Source: Marinobacter bryozoorum | GTDB taxonomy: Bacteria; Pseudomonadota; Gammaproteobacteria; Pseudomonadales; Oleiphilaceae | Length of the DNA stretch: 64,000 bases | Direction of reading: 5' to 3' | Assembly (NCBI RefSeq): GCF_023156245.1 | Contig: NZ_JAKZAH010000003.1 | Coordinates: forward strand, 62,001 to 126,000 | Shown here: in pieces, positions 38,697-48,648 of the stretch | Layout: the number at the start of each line of letters is the position of its first letter | Position numbering within the stretch: position 1 is the first letter of the stretch | Position numbers and translations under genes: made by a program | The notes under the pieces: model-generated | What the model was told of the DNA's origin: nothing | Seen by the model: the letters and a program-made list of their open reading frames with translations, nothing else | The model's database searches: none

Positions 38697-39089
38697 ATGG
38701 CCTCACCAGCGCACTACACCATCAGCGACCTGGCGCGGGAATTCGACATCACCACCCGCACCATCCGCTACTACGAAGAATCCGGCATGCTCAGTCCCAT
38801 CCGGGACGGCCAGACCCGGCTGTACAGCGACGCCGACCGGGTCAAGCTCAAACTGATCCTTCGGGGCAAACGCCTGGGGTTCAGTCTTTCGGAATCCCGG
38901 GAGCTTATCGAAATGTACGACCCGGATTCTGATAACCGACATCAAATCAATGCGTTGTTATCCAAAATTCAGAAACGACGTGAACAGTTGGAAGCACAAC
39001 TACACGACATCCGCCTGATGCAGGAAGAACTTGACGAAGCAGAGGCCAAGTGCCGTGAGGCCCTTGGTGCAACTCTAACAATCAACTAG
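38697..39089 (+). CDS. liuR: MerR-family regulator of leucine degradation
   Basis: 130 residues. N-terminal winged HTH at 7-75 (TISDLAREFDITTRTIRYYEESGM), then the dimerisation coiled coil (about 85-118, KIQKRREQLEAQLHDIRLMQEELDE) and a short C-terminal tail with a single Cys, so it is not a metal sensor of the CueR kind. As first gene of the operon, with liuA starting 27 bases after its stop, it is expected to control isovaleryl-CoA catabolism, probably derepressed by a CoA thioester intermediate. Confidence 0.9.
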   Translation: MASPAHYTISDLAREFDITTRTIRYYEESGMLSPIRDGQTRLYSDADRVKLKLILRGKRLGFSLSESRELIEMYDPDSDNRHQINALLSKIQKRREQLEAQLHDIRLMQEELDEAEAKCREALGATLTIN

Positions 39090-39116
39090 CTCCCGATAAC
39101 CAGAGGCACAAAAACA

Positions 39117-40283
39117 ATGAGCCAGTACACCACCCTCAACTTCAACCACGGCGAAACCCTGGACACCCTCCGGGACCAGGTGCAGCGCTTCGCCCAGAAC
39201 GAAATCGCCCCGGTCGCCGACAAGACCGACAGGGACAACCAGTTCCCCAATGACCTCTGGCCAAAACTCGGTGACATGGGTCTGCTGGGCATGACCGTCA
39301 GTGAAGAATATGGCGGCAGCAACATGGGCTACCTCGCCCACGTGATCGCCATGGAAGAGATCAGTCGCGCCAGCGCCAGCATCGGCCTCAGCTACGGGGC
39401 CCACTCCAACCTCTGTGTTAACCAGATCCACCGCAATGGCACCGACGCCCAGAAACAGAAATACCTGCCCAAACTGGTCAGTGGCGAACATATCGGGGCG
39501 CTCGCCATGAGCGAACCCAACGCCGGGTCCGACGTTGTCAGCATGAAACTGCGAGCCGACAAGAAAGGCGATCGCTATATCCTCAACGGCAGCAAGATGT
39601 GGATCACCAACGGCCCGGACGCTGACACCTATGTTATCTACGCCAAGACCGATCCCCAGGGTGGCCCCAGGGGTATCACCGCCTTCCTGGTGGAGCGCGA
39701 CTGGAAAGGGTTCTCCCGCGGACCGAAGCTGGACAAGCTGGGCATGCGGGGCTCCAACACCTGCGAGCTGATCTTTGAAGACGTGGAAGTGCCGGAAGAG
39801 AACATCCTCGGCAAGGAAAACGAAGGGGTAAAGGTACTGATGTCCGGCCTGGACTACGAGCGCGTGGTGCTCTCAGGCGGCCCCACCGGAATCATGCTGG
39901 CCTGCCTTGACGTGGTCGTGCCCTACGTCCACGAGCGCAAGCAGTTCGACCAGCCCATCGGGGAGTTCCAGCTGATCCAGGGCAAACTCGCGGATATGTA
40001 TACCGAACTGGCGGCCAGCCGCGCTTACCTGTATGCCGTGGCCCAGGCCTGCGACCGGGGTGAAACCACGCGCAAGGACGCCGCCGGTGCCATTCTCTAC
40101 ACCTCCGAGCGGGCCACCAAGATGGCCCTGGAAGCGATCCAGATCCTGGGCGGCAACGGCTATATCAATGACTACCCCACTGGTCGCCTGCTGCGGGACG
40201 CAAAACTCTACGAGATTGGCGCCGGCACCCAGGAAGTACGCCGCATGCTGATCGGTCGCGAACTGTTCAAGGAATCCAACTGA
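39117..40283 (+). CDS. liuA: Isovaleryl-CoA dehydrogenase
   Basis: 388-residue FAD acyl-CoA dehydrogenase, oxidising isovaleryl-CoA to 3-methylcrotonyl-CoA and handing electrons to electron-transfer flavoprotein. Family blocks: [35 protein letters not shown], and catalytic base Glu248 in [11 protein letters not shown], the position used by isovaleryl-CoA dehydrogenase rather than the Glu near the C-terminus in short-chain enzymes. The last helix carries [32 protein letters not shown]-type conserved text. Second gene of the operon. Confidence 0.96.
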   Translation: MSQYTTLNFNHGETLDTLRDQVQRFAQNEIAPVADKTDRDNQFPNDLWPKLGDMGLLGMTVSEEYGGSNMGYLAHVIAMEEISRASASIGLSYGAHSNLCVNQIHRNGTDAQKQKYLPKLVSGEHIGALAMSEPNAGSDVVSMKLRADKKGDRYILNGSKMWITNGPDADTYVIYAKTDPQGGPRGITAFLVERDWKGFSRGPKLDKLGMRGSNTCELIFEDVEVPEENILGKENEGVKVLMSGLDYERVVLSGGPTGIMLACLDVVVPYVHERKQFDQPIGEFQLIQGKLADMYTELAASRAYLYAVAQACDRGETTRKDAAGAILYTSERATKMALEAIQILGGNGYINDYPTGRLLRDAKLYEIGAGTQEVRRMLIGRELFKESN

Positions 40284-40290
40284 GGTCGCC

Positions 40291-41898
40291 ATGGCAATTA
40301 TCCACAGTACCATCAATGCCCAGTCGGACGAGTTCCGGCAACGCCGGGAAGCCATGGAGGCGCTGGTCGATGACCTGGCCACACGCCTCGAAAGGGCTGC
40401 CCAGGGCGGCGGCAAGGAAGTCCAGGAACGCCACCGAAGCCGCAACAAACTGCTGCCCCGCGAGCGGGTCAACCGCCTGCTGGACCCGGGCTCACCGTTC
40501 CTGGAAATCGCCCCCCTGGCGGCTGATGGCGTCTATGACGACGACGTGCCCGCTGCCGGGATCATCGCCGGCATCGGCCGGGTTCAGGGTGTGGAGTGCC
40601 TGATCGTTGCCAACGACTCCACGGTCAAGGGTGGTACCTATTACCCCCTGACGGTAAAGAAGCACATTCGCGCCCTCACCGTTGCCGAGGAAAACCACCT
40701 GCCCTGCATCTACCTGGTGGATTCAGGCGGTGCCAACCTGCCCCAGCAGGATGAAGTGTTCCCGGATGCGGAGCACTTTGGCCACATTTTCTATCGCCAG
40801 GCCAACATGTCCGCCAAGGGCATTCCCCAGATCGCCGTGGTACTGGGGCTGTGCACGGCCGGTGGTGCCTATGTACCTGCCATGGCAGACGAAAGCATCA
40901 TGGTTAAAGGGCAGAGCTCGATTTTCCTGGCGGGCCCGCCGCTGGTGAAAGCCGCCACCGGTGAAAGCGTGTCCGCAGAGGAGTTGGGCGGTGCCGACGT
41001 TCACTGCAATATTTCCGGTGTCGCCGACCACCTGGCGCACACCGAGGAGGAAGCCCTTGAGCGCGCCCGCCGATGCATCGCCAACCTCAACCACTCCAAA
41101 CAGAACAAGCTCACCACCCATCCGGCAAGGGAACCGCTCTACGACCCTGGCGAACTCCACGGCGTGGTCCCGGCTGAGCTGCGCACCCCTTACGACGTCA
41201 AGGAAGTCATTGCCCGCCTGGTGGACGGCTCGGAGTTTGATGAATTCAAGGCCGGTTACGGTACTACCCTGGTGTGTGGCTTTGCCCACCTGTATGGCCA
41301 TCCGGTGGGTATCGTGGCCAACAACGGGATTCTGTTTTCGGAGTCAGCCCTGAAGGGCGCGCACTTCATCGAACTCTGCAGTCAGCGGGGTATTCCGTTG
41401 ATATTCCTGCAGAACATAACCGGATTCATGGTAGGCAAGCAGGCCGAACATGGCGGCATTGCCAAGAATGGCGCCAAGATGGTCACCGCGGTCGCCTGCG
41501 CCCGTGTTCCCAAATTCACCGTCATCATCGGTGGCAGTTTTGGCGCAGGTAACTATGGAATGTGCGGACGCGCCTACAACCCCCGCTTCCTGTGGATGTG
41601 GCCCAATGCACGCATTGCCGTCATGGGCGGCGAACAAGCCGCCGGCGTGCTGGCGGACGTCAAGCGTACCGGGCTCGAACGTAAGGGCAAGAGCTGGAGC
41701 AACGAGGAAGAGCAATCGTTCAAGCAGCCTATTATCGACCAGTTCGAAGAACAGTCCAGCCCCTACTACGCCTCTGCCCGACTCTGGGACGACGGGGTGA
41801 TTGACCCCGCCGATACCCGCGACGTCCTGGGCCTGGCCCTTACTGCTTCACTCAACGCACCGGCCGAAGACACACGCTTCGGCGTGTTCCGGATGTAA
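40291..41898 (+). CDS. liuB: Methylcrotonyl-CoA carboxylase, carboxyltransferase (beta) subunit
   Basis: 535 residues of the crotonase-like carboxyltransferase fold, moving CO2 from biotin on LiuD to 3-methylcrotonyl-CoA to give 3-methylglutaconyl-CoA. The N-terminal half shows [16 protein letters not shown] and [12 protein letters not shown]-like [20 protein letters not shown]; the C-terminal half has [24 protein letters not shown] and [15 protein letters not shown]. It starts seven bases after liuA and is followed closely by liuC. Confidence 0.96.
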   Translation: MAIIHSTINAQSDEFRQRREAMEALVDDLATRLERAAQGGGKEVQERHRSRNKLLPRERVNRLLDPGSPFLEIAPLAADGVYDDDVPAAGIIAGIGRVQGVECLIVANDSTVKGGTYYPLTVKKHIRALTVAEENHLPCIYLVDSGGANLPQQDEVFPDAEHFGHIFYRQANMSAKGIPQIAVVLGLCTAGGAYVPAMADESIMVKGQSSIFLAGPPLVKAATGESVSAEELGGADVHCNISGVADHLAHTEEEALERARRCIANLNHSKQNKLTTHPAREPLYDPGELHGVVPAELRTPYDVKEVIARLVDGSEFDEFKAGYGTTLVCGFAHLYGHPVGIVANNGILFSESALKGAHFIELCSQRGIPLIFLQNITGFMVGKQAEHGGIAKNGAKMVTAVACARVPKFTVIIGGSFGAGNYGMCGRAYNPRFLWMWPNARIAVMGGEQAAGVLADVKRTGLERKGKSWSNEEEQSFKQPIIDQFEEQSSPYYASARLWDDGVIDPADTRDVLGLALTASLNAPAEDTRFGVFRM

Positions 41899-41908
41899 GG
41901 AGAGCCCC

Positions 41909-42703
41909 ATGACCGAATCCGCCGTTATCAGCACCACTGACAGCCGTGGCGTCACCCGGATCACCCTGAACCGTCCGGACAAGCGCAACGCCTTTGATGA
42001 CCGCATCATTGCCGAACTGACCGATGCCATCAAAACCGCCGGCGAGAACCCGGAATGCCGCGTGGTAGTCCTCGCCGGTGAGGGTAAGCATTTTTCTGCC
42101 GGTGCCGACCTGAACTATATGAAACGCACCGCTGAACTAACCCAGCGGGAGAATGTGGAAGACGCCCGTCGGCTGGCCGGCCTGATGCAGGCCCTTGACC
42201 GGCTCGACCGCCCCACCCTGTGCCTGGTACAGGGCGCGGCCTACGGTGGAGCCCTGGGCCTTATCTGTGCCGCCGACATTGCCATTGGTACCGAGGGCAG
42301 CCAGTTCTGCCTCAGCGAGGCAAGGCTGGGTATTACCCCGGCGGCAATCGGCCCCTACGTGGTGCGCACCCTTGGTCAGCGCCATGCCCGCCGCTACTTC
42401 CAGACCGCCGAGGTGATCCGCGCCGGGCGCGCACTGGAGCTGGGCCTGATCCATGAATGTGTTCCTGAAGACCAGCTCGCCAGCAAGGCGGAGGAGCTGA
42501 TCACCGCCCTGCTTCGCAACGGTCCGGTGGCAATGGCCGCCGGCAAGGAACTGGTATCCGCGGTCTCCGGCGGTGCTGTTTCCGATGACATTATTCAATA
42601 CACCGCCGAAGTCATCGCCCGCCTGCGCACCGGCGATGAAGGGCAGGAAGGCCTTGCGGCCTTCTTCGAAAAACGGACTCCTGACTGGGCGGTAACCTCA
42701 TGA
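41909..42703 (+). CDS. liuC: Methylglutaconyl-CoA hydratase (enoyl-CoA hydratase family)
   Basis: 264 residues from ATG 41909 (AAGGAGA before it). The crotonase signature FSAGADLNYMKR and oxyanion-hole Gly in GAAYGGALGLICAADIAIG (around 108-126) are present. It hydrates 3-methylglutaconyl-CoA to HMG-CoA. The frame is open further upstream in the liuB 3' end but homology starts here. The stop overlaps liuD (ATGA). Confidence 0.94.
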   Translation: MTESAVISTTDSRGVTRITLNRPDKRNAFDDRIIAELTDAIKTAGENPECRVVVLAGEGKHFSAGADLNYMKRTAELTQRENVEDARRLAGLMQALDRLDRPTLCLVQGAAYGGALGLICAADIAIGTEGSQFCLSEARLGITPAAIGPYVVRTLGQRHARRYFQTAEVIRAGRALELGLIHECVPEDQLASKAEELITALLRNGPVAMAAGKELVSAVSGGAVSDDIIQYTAEVIARLRTGDEGQEGLAAFFEKRTPDWAVTS

Positions 42704-44706
42704 GCAACAACATAACGTCAATACTGGTAGCAAACCGGGGCGAGATAGCCCTGAGGATTTTCAAAACTGCGGAAGCCATGGGGCTCAGCACTGTAGCCGT
42801 CTACTCGGATGCGGACGCAAACGCCCCCTTTGCGCTGGAAGCGGACACAGCCCTGAACATCGGTCCGGCGGAAGCCGCCAGGAGCTACCTGGACATCGAA
42901 AAGATCATCACAGCCGCCCGCACCAGTGGCGCCGATGCCATCCACCCGGGTTATGGTTTCCTCTCCGAGAACACCGACCTGGCCGCGGCCTGCGAGAAGG
43001 CCAGGCTACGTTTTATCGGTCCTCCTGCCAGTGCCATCGCTGCCATGGGTTCCAAGAGCGCTGCCAAGGCCCTGATGGAAGAGGCCGGCGTGCCGCTGGT
43101 GCCGGGTTACCACGGCGAGGACCAGGCCACCGATGTCTTCCATAGGGAGGCAAACCGCATCGGTTATCCGCTGCTGATCAAGGCCAGTGCCGGCGGTGGC
43201 GGCAAGGGTATGCGGGTCGTGCGGGATGCTGCTGAGCTGACCGCACAGGTGGAAGCTGCCCAGCGTGAAGCCAGCTCGTCCTTTGGTGATCCGAAACTGC
43301 TCCTCGAACGCTACCTGGAAACGCCCCGCCACGTGGAAGTCCAGGTGCTGTTTGACCAGCATGGCAAGGGGGTATACCTGTTCGACCGGGACTGTTCGGT
43401 TCAGCGCCGGCACCAGAAGATCATCGAGGAGGCACCGGCCCCGGGCATTCCGGATGATGTTCGCAAGGCGATGGGCGAGGCGGCCGTGCGCTGCGGGGAA
43501 GCCATCGGCTACGTTGGCGCAGGTACGGTGGAATTCCTGTACGAACCGGAAAGCCACGAGTTCTTCTTTATGGAGATGAACACCCGCCTGCAGGTGGAGC
43601 ACCCGGTTACCGAAATGGTCACCGGCCTGGACCTGGTGGAGTGGCAGGTTCGCATCGCCAATGGTGAGCGTCTGCCCTGGAACCAGGAAGACCTGCGCTG
43701 TCAGGGGCACGCCATGGAAGCCCGGATCTACGCGGAAGATCCGGACAACGGTTTCCTACCCCAGACCGGACGACTGAACACCCTGCAGGAGCCAGCCGAA
43801 AGCGGGACGGTCCGGGTTGATTCCGGCGTCCGGCAGGGGCTGGAGGTCACCCCCTGGTATGACCCCATGCTGGCCAAGGTGATCACATTCGGCGAAGACC
43901 GGGATGAGGCCAGGATCAACCTGGTCGAGGCGCTTAACCGTTACCACACCGACGGTGTGGTCCTGAATACAGACTATGTGAGCCGAGTACTGCGGCACGA
44001 TGACTTCGCCAACGCCCGACTCACCACCCGTTTCGTAGAGATCCATGAGGAGGATCTCGCCAGGCCGTTGTTTACGCCCTGGGCACGCAAGCGTCTCAGC
44101 CTGGTTGCCTGGCTCAATGACGTGGGCGCCCTCACCTGTTGCGACAGCCGGGATGTCTGGAGCCGACTGACGGGCTTCCGTGCCGGTGACAGACATTGGC
44201 AGCCCTTCGAGCTGGATCTGGGGGGTGAGCGCTACCACGGTCACTACCAGGTGCTCCGTGTCGGAAAGGTGTATGGGCACCTTATCGTGTCCATGGATGA
44301 TGAAGAGACCCGCGTCCGCTGGGGCCGGATGGATGACGGTGCCCTTGAAGTCCGCCTGTCTGGTCGCCGGATCCGGCTTGGTGGCGCAGCCCGTGGTGAT
44401 GAACTTGCCGTCTTTGCCGACGCCGCAACCTGGAAAGCCAGGGTCAATCATCCGGAAGTGGCCCAGGGCGCCGCTGCGGATGAAACCGAGCTCACCGCCC
44501 CGATGCACGGACGTGTTACAGCGGTACTCTGCACGCCGGGAGAAGCCGTAAAGGCTGGCCAGGCCCTGCTGACCATGGAGGCCATGAAAATGGAGCACAC
44601 CCTCAAAGCCGGGTTTGATGGCACTGTGGAAGCCGTTCACTGTCAAACTGACAGTAACGTGGAAGCGGCCCAGGTACTTATTACCCTGGAAAAACCGGAG
44701 GGCTGA
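42700..44706 (+). CDS. liuD: Methylcrotonyl-CoA carboxylase, biotin-carboxylase/BCCP (alpha) subunit
   Basis: 668 residues. N-terminal biotin carboxylase (about 5-450) with VANRGEIALRIFKTA, ATP-grasp loop ASAGGGGKGMRVV and catalytic EMNTRLQVEHPVTEM; a middle BT domain; and a C-terminal biotinyl domain whose acceptor Lys630 is in MEAMKMEHT. It carboxylates its biotin with bicarbonate and ATP and passes it to LiuB. Starts by ATGA overlap with liuC. Confidence 0.96.
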   Translation: MSNNITSILVANRGEIALRIFKTAEAMGLSTVAVYSDADANAPFALEADTALNIGPAEAARSYLDIEKIITAARTSGADAIHPGYGFLSENTDLAAACEKARLRFIGPPASAIAAMGSKSAAKALMEEAGVPLVPGYHGEDQATDVFHREANRIGYPLLIKASAGGGGKGMRVVRDAAELTAQVEAAQREASSSFGDPKLLLERYLETPRHVEVQVLFDQHGKGVYLFDRDCSVQRRHQKIIEEAPAPGIPDDVRKAMGEAAVRCGEAIGYVGAGTVEFLYEPESHEFFFMEMNTRLQVEHPVTEMVTGLDLVEWQVRIANGERLPWNQEDLRCQGHAMEARIYAEDPDNGFLPQTGRLNTLQEPAESGTVRVDSGVRQGLEVTPWYDPMLAKVITFGEDRDEARINLVEALNRYHTDGVVLNTDYVSRVLRHDDFANARLTTRFVEIHEEDLARPLFTPWARKRLSLVAWLNDVGALTCCDSRDVWSRLTGFRAGDRHWQPFELDLGGERYHGHYQVLRVGKVYGHLIVSMDDEETRVRWGRMDDGALEVRLSGRRIRLGGAARGDELAVFADAATWKARVNHPEVAQGAAADETELTAPMHGRVTAVLCTPGEAVKAGQALLTMEAMKMEHTLKAGFDGTVEAVHCQTDSNVEAAQVLITLEKPEG

Positions 44707-44708
44707 TC

Positions 44709-45602
44709 ATGGCAGACAACAAGGTAACCCTGGTGGAAGTCGGTCTGCGTGACGGGCTTCAGAACGAGAAACCCCCGGTCTCGCCGGCACAGCGAGCGGC
44801 ATGGTTCAATGCGCTGGTGGCGGCTGGCCACCAGCGTATCGAGGCTGGCAGCTTTGTTTCCCCGAAGTGGGTACCCCAGATGGCAGGTACCGATGAGGTT
44901 ATGTCCCTCATTCAAAAACCCGCCAGCGTCACAGCAGAGGTACTGGTCCCCAACCTGAAGGGGCTGGAGGCAGCGCTGCAAACACCGGCCGAAGTCATGG
45001 CCGTGTTTACCGCAGCCTCCGAGAGCTTCAACCAGAAGAACATCAACTGCTCCATCGAAGAGAGTATCGAACGGTTCCGACCGGTGGTTGAGGGCGCCAG
45101 GGCTTCCGGCCGGCGGGTCCGGGGCTATGTTTCCTGTGTGGTGGGCTGCCCCTACGAGGGCCGCATTGAACCCGCACAGGTCGCCAACGTGACCCAGCGC
45201 CTGTTGGACCTTGGCGTGGATGAAATCTCCCTGGGGGACACCATTGGTGTCGCCCGCCCGCGGGAAATCCATGCCCTGCTGGATGCCATCATTCCGGATA
45301 CCGGCACCGATATCCTCGCCCTGCACTGCCACGACACCTATGGTCAGGCCATCGCCAATATCACCGCGGGGCTGGAGCGTGGCATCCGCATATTCGACTC
45401 GGCCGTTGCCGGACTGGGCGGTTGCCCGTACGCCCGGGGGGCAACCGGCAACGTAGCCACCGAAGATGTGCTTTACCTCCTGGAGGGGGAAGGCTTCGTA
45501 ACAGGCGTCAACCTGCAGAAGGTCGCTGACCTGGGTGCTTCGATCTGTCAGGTCCTGTCCAGGGACAACCCCTCTCGCACCGGCAAGGCGCTGACGGCCT
45601 GA
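44709..45602 (+). CDS. liuE: Hydroxymethylglutaryl-CoA lyase
   Basis: 297-residue TIM-barrel enzyme of the DRE-TIM (HMGL-like) family, the last step of leucine breakdown: HMG-CoA to acetoacetate plus acetyl-CoA. The active-site Arg14-Asp15 pair is in VGLRDGLQNE, and the catalytic-loop Cys239 is in GLGGCPYARGATGNV. Metal ligands His in LALHCHDTYGQA are present. It starts two bases after the liuD stop, so the whole operon is liuRABCDE in one strand. Confidence 0.96.
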   Translation: MADNKVTLVEVGLRDGLQNEKPPVSPAQRAAWFNALVAAGHQRIEAGSFVSPKWVPQMAGTDEVMSLIQKPASVTAEVLVPNLKGLEAALQTPAEVMAVFTAASESFNQKNINCSIEESIERFRPVVEGARASGRRVRGYVSCVVGCPYEGRIEPAQVANVTQRLLDLGVDEISLGDTIGVARPREIHALLDAIIPDTGTDILALHCHDTYGQAIANITAGLERGIRIFDSAVAGLGGCPYARGATGNVATEDVLYLLEGEGFVTGVNLQKVADLGASICQVLSRDNPSRTGKALTA

Positions 45603-45698
45603 CCCATGCCGTACCGGAAGCAGCACCGCTTTCGGTCCCGGTGCCTGCGTTGAAGCCGGCGCAGCCGGTGGGCATCTTTCCTGGCCAGGGCCCCGTGG

Positions 45699-46268
45699 TT
45701 ACCCCATGACCCGGGATGCCCACTCGGGCACGTCCTTCACAAAGACTTCCCAGGCACCGTCCTTCCAGGAGGCAATCCGGACGTAGGGTTTGATGGTACT
45801 GGAGTTATCCACCAGGTGAAGTTCGTCCGCCAACCCCACGGAATCCCGGATATTGGAGAAGGTTCTCGGAACGCGGCTGTTTACCTTCGACTCGGGAACA
45901 TCGTGACCGCCGGCCTGCACACGGGACGCAACCCGGGCGTTATGCAGTCCGGTATCGCCCAGGTGGAAATAGAAGATGTGGATGCGGAACCCCGCCGCCT
46001 TGGCAGTGGCAATAAAGTCGAGCTTTGACGGATGTGAATATACCGTCTCGAAGCAGAAGGTCTGTCCTTCCTCAACCAGCCGGAACCGTTCTTTCTCAGC
46101 GATCAGGGCGGCTTCGTAGCTATGGGCTTCCGGTTCAGTCGGCCACAGGGTACGGGCGATGTTGTCCGCGTTGATAAGGGGGATATTCCTCGGCTTTAAG
46201 AAACGTTCGTAAAACGTTGATTTACCGGCGCCATTACCTCCAGCTAGCAGCCACAACTCAGGCTGCAT
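45699..46268 (-). CDS. Zeta-toxin-family kinase (putative toxin)
   Basis: 189 residues with Walker A GGNGAGKST (10-18), catalytic-base-like Asp35 (INADNIAR), FETVYSHPSK, and the ASRVQAGGHDVPE loop common to small zeta/AAA_33 proteins that phosphorylate UDP-GlcNAc precursors or other targets. It starts 11 bases inside the end of the upstream antitoxin-like gene, a typical toxin-antitoxin arrangement. Toxicity is not proven. A relic of a related gene occurs at 61.4 kb. Confidence 0.8.
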   Translation of the reverse strand: MQPELWLLAGGNGAGKSTFYERFLKPRNIPLINADNIARTLWPTEPEAHSYEAALIAEKERFRLVEEGQTFCFETVYSHPSKLDFIATAKAAGFRIHIFYFHLGDTGLHNARVASRVQAGGHDVPESKVNSRVPRTFSNIRDSVGLADELHLVDNSSTIKPYVRIASWKDGAWEVFVKDVPEWASRVMG

Positions 46269-46671
46269 GGTCCTGTCCGCTCAGTGGCTCGAAACGGCCA
46301 TTGCGGAACTGTCCGGTAATTCTCTGCCCATCCGGGTAAATGGCCTCAAGGTAACCCGGGCGTCGCTCGGAGGCCTGGTAAACAATACGGCCGCTGGTGA
46401 TGTGGCGGGACAACGAACCTGACTCGCGGTCAGCCTCAACCTCTGCCCAGATATCGTCCCCGGTGACCGGTTCAGGCACCACCGGTTCCACTCGCACCCG
46501 GCGTATACCCTGACTGATGGCAATCAGATCTTCAGCGCTCACCTCACCGGCAACCGCCCGGCCGATCTCGGCCCAGAACTCGATCTGTTTGGGCGTGGAC
46601 CGCCGATGGACTTGCGCCTCCGCCGCTGCATGGCGTACCAGGGTATCTTCAAGCCGTACGGGAGTAGTCAT
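46258..46671 (-). CDS. ParD-like antitoxin protein
   Basis: 137 residues from ATG 46671 (AGGAGG before it). The N-terminus PVRLEDTLVRHAAAEAQVHRRSTPKQIEFWAEIGRA matches the ParD-like (PF11903-like) antitoxin domain, a ribbon-helix-helix relative; the remainder includes a YQASERRPGYLEAIYPDGQ segment. It would repress its own promoter and inhibit the following zeta-type kinase. The assignment is by pattern and gene order. Confidence 0.72.
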   Translation of the reverse strand: MTTPVRLEDTLVRHAAAEAQVHRRSTPKQIEFWAEIGRAVAGEVSAEDLIAISQGIRRVRVEPVVPEPVTGDDIWAEVEADRESGSLSRHITSGRIVYQASERRPGYLEAIYPDGQRITGQFRNGRFEPLSGQDHAA

Positions 46672-46894
46672 GGGGCCTCCTGACATTCTGGATTGCATGA
46701 TTCAGATTACCACAGGTGTTGCGTTTTGCAACAGTCGATGCGCCGGTTATCCTCCCTCTGCCTTTTTACTGTTCAGCCCTCTATACTGCCCACAACCCTA
46801 CCGGGGGATCACCCGGCAGCCCCAGCCGGGACCGGAAGCCGGCACGACCCTCCGGACCGGGCCAGAACGATTCGAGAAAACACCAAAAGGCTCT

Positions 46895-47749
46895 ATGAAG
46901 GTTCCAAAGCGATTGCAACCACTGGTAGATGATGGCCTGGTAGATGAAGTTCTCTATCAGTTAATGAGCGGCAAGGAGGCACAGGTCTACGTGGTGCGTT
47001 GTGCCGGCCAGCTCCGCTGCGCCAAGGTCTTCAAGGAGGCACAGAAGCGCAGCTTCAAACAGGCGGTCGAATACCAGGAAGGCCGGAAGGTTCGCAACAG
47101 CCGGCGGGCCCGGGCCATGAGCCGGAAAACGAAGTACGGCCAAAAGGAACAGGAAGACGCCTGGCTGAACGCCGAAGTGGACGCCCTCTACCGCCTGGCT
47201 GGTGCCGGCGTGCGGGTGCCCGAACCCTTCGGCTTTGTCGACGGTGTACTTCTGATGGAGCTGGTGGCCGACAGCAATGGCGAGGCTGCACCACGGCTTG
47301 ATGACGTCACCCTCACCCCGGAGCAGGCGCGCGACTATCACGGCCAGGTTATCGCCGATGTCGTCCGCATGCTGTGCGCAGGACTGGTTCATGGCGACCT
47401 GTCGGAATTCAACGTGCTGGTCGACCCTGCCGGCCCGGTTATTATCGACCTGCCTCAGGCCGTTGATGCGGCCGGTAACAATAATGCCGAACGCATGTTC
47501 CAGCGGGACGTCGACAACATGCGCCGCTATTTCGGCCGCTTTGCCCCGGAGTTACTCAAGACCGACTACGCCGGTGAGATCTGGGCACTGTACGAAGCCG
47601 GCAAGCTTCACCCCGCAAGCAAGCTCACCGGCCAGTTCGTTCGCGACGAAAAGATTGCCGACGTCAATGAAGTGATGGAGGTGATTGCTGCAGCCACGGA
47701 AGAAGAGCGGGAACGGCTCGAACGGCAACAGGACGCGGACGAGGATTGA
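46895..47749 (+). CDS. RIO-family serine kinase
   Basis: 284 residues from ATG 46895; a longer open frame upstream runs into the antitoxin gene region and has no homology. RIO kinase marks are Lys44 in the RCAKVFKEA strand, the catalytic loop HGDLSEFNVLV with Asp168 and Asn173, and Asp185 of IIDLPQAV (the DFG position). Bacterial RIO1-like proteins are poorly understood ATP-dependent kinases; some have roles in RNA or ribosome-related processes. Divergent from the antitoxin-toxin pair with a 223-base gap. Confidence 0.9.
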   Translation: MKVPKRLQPLVDDGLVDEVLYQLMSGKEAQVYVVRCAGQLRCAKVFKEAQKRSFKQAVEYQEGRKVRNSRRARAMSRKTKYGQKEQEDAWLNAEVDALYRLAGAGVRVPEPFGFVDGVLLMELVADSNGEAAPRLDDVTLTPEQARDYHGQVIADVVRMLCAGLVHGDLSEFNVLVDPAGPVIIDLPQAVDAAGNNNAERMFQRDVDNMRRYFGRFAPELLKTDYAGEIWALYEAGKLHPASKLTGQFVRDEKIADVNEVMEVIAAATEEERERLERQQDADED

Positions 47750-47767
47750 GCTCTAAGGTCTGTCCCC

Positions 47768-48442
47768 TCACCAGGCCAGCCATATAACATGGCGGGCGCC
47801 CTTGCCGGGCCGGTGGGCGCGGACAGTCACCGGTTCCACGGAAAGCCCGGCGCGCTTCAGGCGCTCGGTAAAGGCGGGATCCTGCCCGGCAGACCAGTAA
47901 GCCAGTATCCCGTCCGGCGTCAGCGCCGCCTGGGCCGCAGCAATACCCGGGGTGGTATAGAGCCAGTCATTCTCCTTCCGGGTCAGTCCTTCCGGCCCGT
48001 TATCGATATCCAGCAGAATGGCATCGTAGGCACCCGGCGAAGACCGGATCAGCTCAACCACATCGCCGATATGCACCCGTGCCCTGGGATCGTTCAGAGG
48101 GTACCCCGCCGCACTGCCCAGGGGCCCGCGATTCCAGGTTTCCACTTCCGGCACCAGTTCGGCCACGGTAACCTCGGCCTCCGGTCCCAAGGCGCCGAGC
48201 GCCGCTGCCAGCGTAAATCCCATCCCCAGCCCTCCGATCAGCACCCGCGGTGCAGGGAGGTCCACGAGGCGCTCACAGGCCAGGGTGGCCAGCGCATCCT
48301 CCGACCCATGCAGACGACTGTTCATCAGCTCACCCGGACTACCCGCGATCTTTATTGAAAATTCGTCGTTGCGCTGCAGCAACCGCAGTTGTGTCCCCTT
48401 GCCGGGAATAATAGCGGTGCCAAGCTGCTCGAAACGGGCCAT
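47768..48442 (-). CDS. Spermidine-synthase-like class I methyltransferase-fold protein
   Basis: 224 residues. Rossmann SAM-binding motif VLIGGLGMGFTLAAAL (about 66-81), acidic motif VTVAELVPEVE, and LLDIDNGPEGLT correspond to the polyamine-synthase family, but the protein lacks the N-terminal beta domain of true spermidine synthases. Several relatives are annotated as spermidine synthase-like proteins of unknown reaction. Converges on the RIO kinase gene with an 18-base gap. The function is uncertain. Confidence 0.78.
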   Translation of the reverse strand: MARFEQLGTAIIPGKGTQLRLLQRNDEFSIKIAGSPGELMNSRLHGSEDALATLACERLVDLPAPRVLIGGLGMGFTLAAALGALGPEAEVTVAELVPEVETWNRGPLGSAAGYPLNDPRARVHIGDVVELIRSSPGAYDAILLDIDNGPEGLTRKENDWLYTTPGIAAAQAALTPDGILAYWSAGQDPAFTERLKRAGLSVEPVTVRAHRPGKGARHVIWLAW

Positions 48443-48648
48443 GGACTACCTCGGTTAATCTAAATTAAATGGAGAACAGGCAGGGTGGAAGATTACACGC
48501 CTTGCCCGGATAAAACCTCATTTCGGGGAAACCTTGTGCACCCGACCACCCGGAATAACTGAGCCATGTCAAACCGCAACGAAGTTTCTGCCAATGACCT
48601 GTAGAACTGGTATACATTTCCTCAGTCACCCATTACTTCCAGGAAGCC

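Noticed and set aside
46517-46894. N-terminal extension of the RIO kinase frame
   Set aside because: It overlaps the antitoxin gene and has no kinase homology; ATG at 46895 starts the conserved domain.
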